From Balneola sp. (GTDB lineage Bacteria > Bacteroidota > Rhodothermia > Balneolales > Balneolaceae): a stretch of 7,617 nucleotides of DNA. The notes under the pieces were generated by a model. The model made no database searches, had not been told where the DNA came from, and was given only the letters and a program-made list of their open reading frames with translations. The stretch is from assembly GCA_002730655.1 (NCBI GenBank), contig PCAT01000075.1, positions 1 through 7,617 of the forward strand, written 5' to 3'. Below, in pieces: positions 6,022-7,617 of this stretch (the first letter of the stretch is position 1; every line of letters starts with the position of its first letter). The translations under genes and the position numbers were made by a program.

Positions 6022-6831
6022 ATGGCTACAAAGTCTACTAAGAAACCTGCTAAAAAGGAAAAGGGTCTGGTCCCTTTTCTTATTTCAGTACTCATGTCAT
6101 TTATCGTGGCACTCGTTTGGTTAGTTATTGGATCATCCTACGCCTCAGTTAGCCACTCTCCTAAAATGGACGCACTCTTCCCGGTTGACCCAGACAGTCC
6201 GCCCTACGCTAAACCTGCGGTAAGTGGTGAGCATTCTCCACTGGATCTATTCAAACCAAACAAATATAGTGCTCCTTATTCATTGTGCCCTGATAACGAA
6301 GATTGTTCTGGTTTTGGTGGATCATTCAAAGAGTGGTTTCAAAAGTCTATTGAATTCTCATATGTGAATGGTCGGAAAGGAATGCAGGGTTTCTTGAAAA
6401 CTACTAGTGCCGTTGACGACGCACTGGGAAAGAAGAACACTCTTAATACTACCTTCTCAGTTCTGTTCGGTCCGTTGTTTATAAGTATTTTAATCGGATT
6501 GTCTCACTTGTTTGGAACCATTAGTAATCTGATCGGACAGTTTAATCAGGGGCATTGGGTATGGGGTATAGCCATGCTGTTAGTGGGACTGGGTCCTGCG
6601 CTCGCAAGCGGGATAGGAAGTATGCAGTCTCTACAGACTCTATTTACTTTTATCGGATGGGGAGCCTACCAAAGTGGATCGCTATATAAAGAGATTTTAG
6701 CGTCACACAAGAATCTTTTTGTAGGAATATTCGGTTTGCTTGTAGTTCTGAGTGCCTTTGACAATTTGTCAGTGTGGGGTGGAATATCAGCCGCTATAGT
6801 TTACGCTGGTGTATTATTTGGCTTCCTTTAA
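6022..6831 (+). CDS. Uncharacterised multi-pass membrane protein (269 residues)
   Basis: The start is ATG 6022; a TTG at 6007 in the same frame lies within the promoter repeat and is not a credible start. A Lys-rich N-terminus (residues 2-14) is followed by a transmembrane segment at about 16-40. A soluble stretch of roughly 100 residues follows, with LFPVDPDSPPYAKP (52-65), a cysteine pair (C89, C95) and SFKEWFQKSIEFSY (101-114). About four further hydrophobic segments lie near 144-166, 178-198, 231-246 and 250-269, and the protein ends almost directly after the last. The likely topology is a basic cytosolic N-terminus and a loop across the membrane that may hold a disulfide. I recognise no transporter, channel or enzyme motif. 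Its place among the capsid and glycosyltransferase genes suggests a virion inner-membrane or assembly-site protein, by location only. The stop codon lies within an inverted repeat shared with the downstream spacer. Confidence 0.8.
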   Translation: MATKSTKKPAKKEKGLVPFLISVLMSFIVALVWLVIGSSYASVSHSPKMDALFPVDPDSPPYAKPAVSGEHSPLDLFKPNKYSAPYSLCPDNEDCSGFGGSFKEWFQKSIEFSYVNGRKGMQGFLKTTSAVDDALGKKNTLNTTFSVLFGPLFISILIGLSHLFGTISNLIGQFNQGHWVWGIAMLLVGLGPALASGIGSMQSLQTLFTFIGWGAYQSGSLYKEILASHKNLFVGIFGLLVVLSAFDNLSVWGGISAAIVYAGVLFGFL

Positions 6832-6851
6832 TATTTAGAGGGTTTAAGGAA
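6823..6851 (+). terminator. Possible weak 3'-end hairpin of the 269-residue membrane protein gene
   Basis: TTCCTT (6823-6828) pairs with AAGGAA (6846-6851); after one T-T mismatch, AA (6830-6831) pairs with TT (6843-6844). The loop is about 11 nt. The element spans the TAA stop and ends 11 nt before the glycosyltransferase ATG. It is the weakest of the four hairpins and could be chance. Confidence 0.27.
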
Positions 6852-6862
6852 TGGTTAGTTAG

Positions 6863-7617
6863 ATGGGAAAGAAGCAAAGGGCAAAGCCTTCCACATTGAG
6901 GTGTTATCCTTTGGTATCAGTATGTACTCCAACTTTTAATAGAAGACCATTTATTCCAGCAATCATCAATTGTTTTAAGAGTCAAACATATCCAATGGAT
7001 AAGTTAGAATGGATAGTGATCGATGACGGCACTGATAAGGTTGGTGACCTTTTCGAAGGAATCCCACAAGTGAAGTATTTTTCATATGATGACAAGATGG
7101 TTCTGGGTAAGAAAAGGAATCTCATGCATGATAAATCAAGTGGTGACATTATCGTTTATATGGATGACGATGATTTCTATCCTCCTGATCGAGTGGAGCA
7201 TGCAGTTAGGAAACTACAATCAAACCCAAAGGTTTTATGTGGAGGAGCTTCGGAAATGCATATTTATTTTAAAAAACTGGATAAGATTTATCAGTTTGGA
7301 CCCTATGGGCCTAATCATGCCACGGCGGGAACATTTGCCTTTAAACGAAGATTACTAGATGAATCAAGATATGATGAGACAGCAGCACTAGCCGAAGAAA
7401 AGTCTTTCTTAAAGGGTTATACAATTCCCTTTATCCAATTTGATACGCGCAAAACAATATTGGTGTTTTCTCATAAACATAACACGTTTGACAAAAGCAA
7501 GCTGTTAGAAAATCCGAACCCAAAGGTGGTTAAAGAGTCCAAATACCGGGTCTCAGATTTTATTCGAAATGATGAGGTAGCCGACTTCTATCAGAACAAG
7601 ATTGACTCTTTATTAGA
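6863..7617 (+). CDS. Family 2-like glycosyltransferase (GT-A fold), 3'-truncated by window edge
   Basis: The frame runs from ATG 6863 to the right edge without a stop, giving 251 residues. A TAG directly before the ATG (6860-6862) makes this the earliest possible start. The GT-A nucleotide-sugar fold is visible in order: PLVSVCTPTFNRR (16-28, first strand), WIVIDDGTD (50-58, nucleotide-binding Asp), GKKRNLM (82-88), and the metal-binding DxD within IVYMDDDDFYPP (97-108). HATAGTFAFKRRLL (152-165) is probably the acceptor side, and AEEKSFLKGY (177-186) carries the likely catalytic acidic pair E178-E179. Family members transfer a sugar from a nucleotide donor; donor and acceptor cannot be told from sequence. 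No signal peptide or membrane segment is seen, so it should act in the cytosol or viral factory, where several large viruses glycosylate virion proteins themselves. The 31-bp spacing from the upstream gene shows no TCTA element, so co-transcription is possible. Confidence 0.9.
   Translation, partial: MGKKQRAKPSTLRCYPLVSVCTPTFNRRPFIPAIINCFKSQTYPMDKLEWIVIDDGTDKVGDLFEGIPQVKYFSYDDKMVLGKKRNLMHDKSSGDIIVYMDDDDFYPPDRVEHAVRKLQSNPKVLCGGASEMHIYFKKLDKIYQFGPYGPNHATAGTFAFKRRLLDESRYDETAALAEEKSFLKGYTIPFIQFDTRKTILVFSHKHNTFDKSKLLENPNPKVVKESKYRVSDFIRNDEVADFYQNKIDSLL

Noticed and set aside
6846..6850. AAGGA upstream of the glycosyltransferase ATG as a ribosome-binding site
   Set aside because: Spacing is long, it is not repeated upstream of other genes, and it is better explained as a hairpin arm.
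7086..7358. 90-residue plus-strand reading frame
   Set aside because: It is an out-of-frame shadow of the glycosyltransferase, whose frame has clear GT-A motifs.
1..7617. Mimivirus early promoter AAAATTGA, tRNA genes, CRISPR arrays, insertion sequences, inteins
   Set aside because: Reading by eye on both strands found no exact AAAATTGA before a gene, no tRNA-like cloverleaf, no repeat array, no transposase and no intein in the capsid or polymerase frames.

Overview
The window looks like a compact stretch of the genome of a large eukaryotic DNA virus (Nucleocytoviricota), most likely an Imitervirales (mimivirus-like or algal-virus-like) relative. The basis is a double jelly-roll major capsid protein with the typical N-terminus and RKLYIPLNAWF motif, a virus-type poly(A) polymerase catalytic subunit, a GT-A glycosyltransferase, several single- or multi-pass membrane proteins, no introns, and gene spacing of about 50 bp or less on both strands. 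Translation starts show no consistent ribosome-binding sites; AT-rich upstream signals (AATATCTA, GTTATATA) take their place. Base composition is moderately AT-rich. The assignment below phylum level is inference.

Layout from left to right: a 5'-truncated membrane protein (+, to 413); a patatin-like phospholipase (+, 453-1367); convergent with it a poly(A) polymerase (-, 1373-2755) preceded in tandem by a membrane-anchored PI-PLC-like protein (-, 2791-3927); a 50-bp divergent promoter; the major capsid protein (+, 3978-5546); convergent and overlapping by 6 bp, a 143-residue anchored protein (-, 5541-5972); a 49-bp divergent promoter with an 11-bp inverted repeat; a 269-residue multi-pass membrane protein (+, 6022-6831); and a family 2-like glycosyltransferase that runs off the right edge (+, 6863-7617). 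No stretch over 300 bases lacks a gene.

Most of the genes fit virion assembly: capsid, several proteins that probably sit in the internal virion membrane, two proteins of phospholipase ancestry, and an enzyme that could glycosylate virion proteins. The poly(A) polymerase serves viral mRNA maturation. At four gene ends, on both strands, I find imperfect hairpins. They resemble the 3'-end hairpins of Mimivirus mRNAs, and two keep pairing only in the RNA of the expected strand because of a G-U wobble. The PI-PLC-like protein keeps X- and Y-domain landmarks but appears to have lost its catalytic and calcium-binding residues. These are the two most interesting signals in the window.
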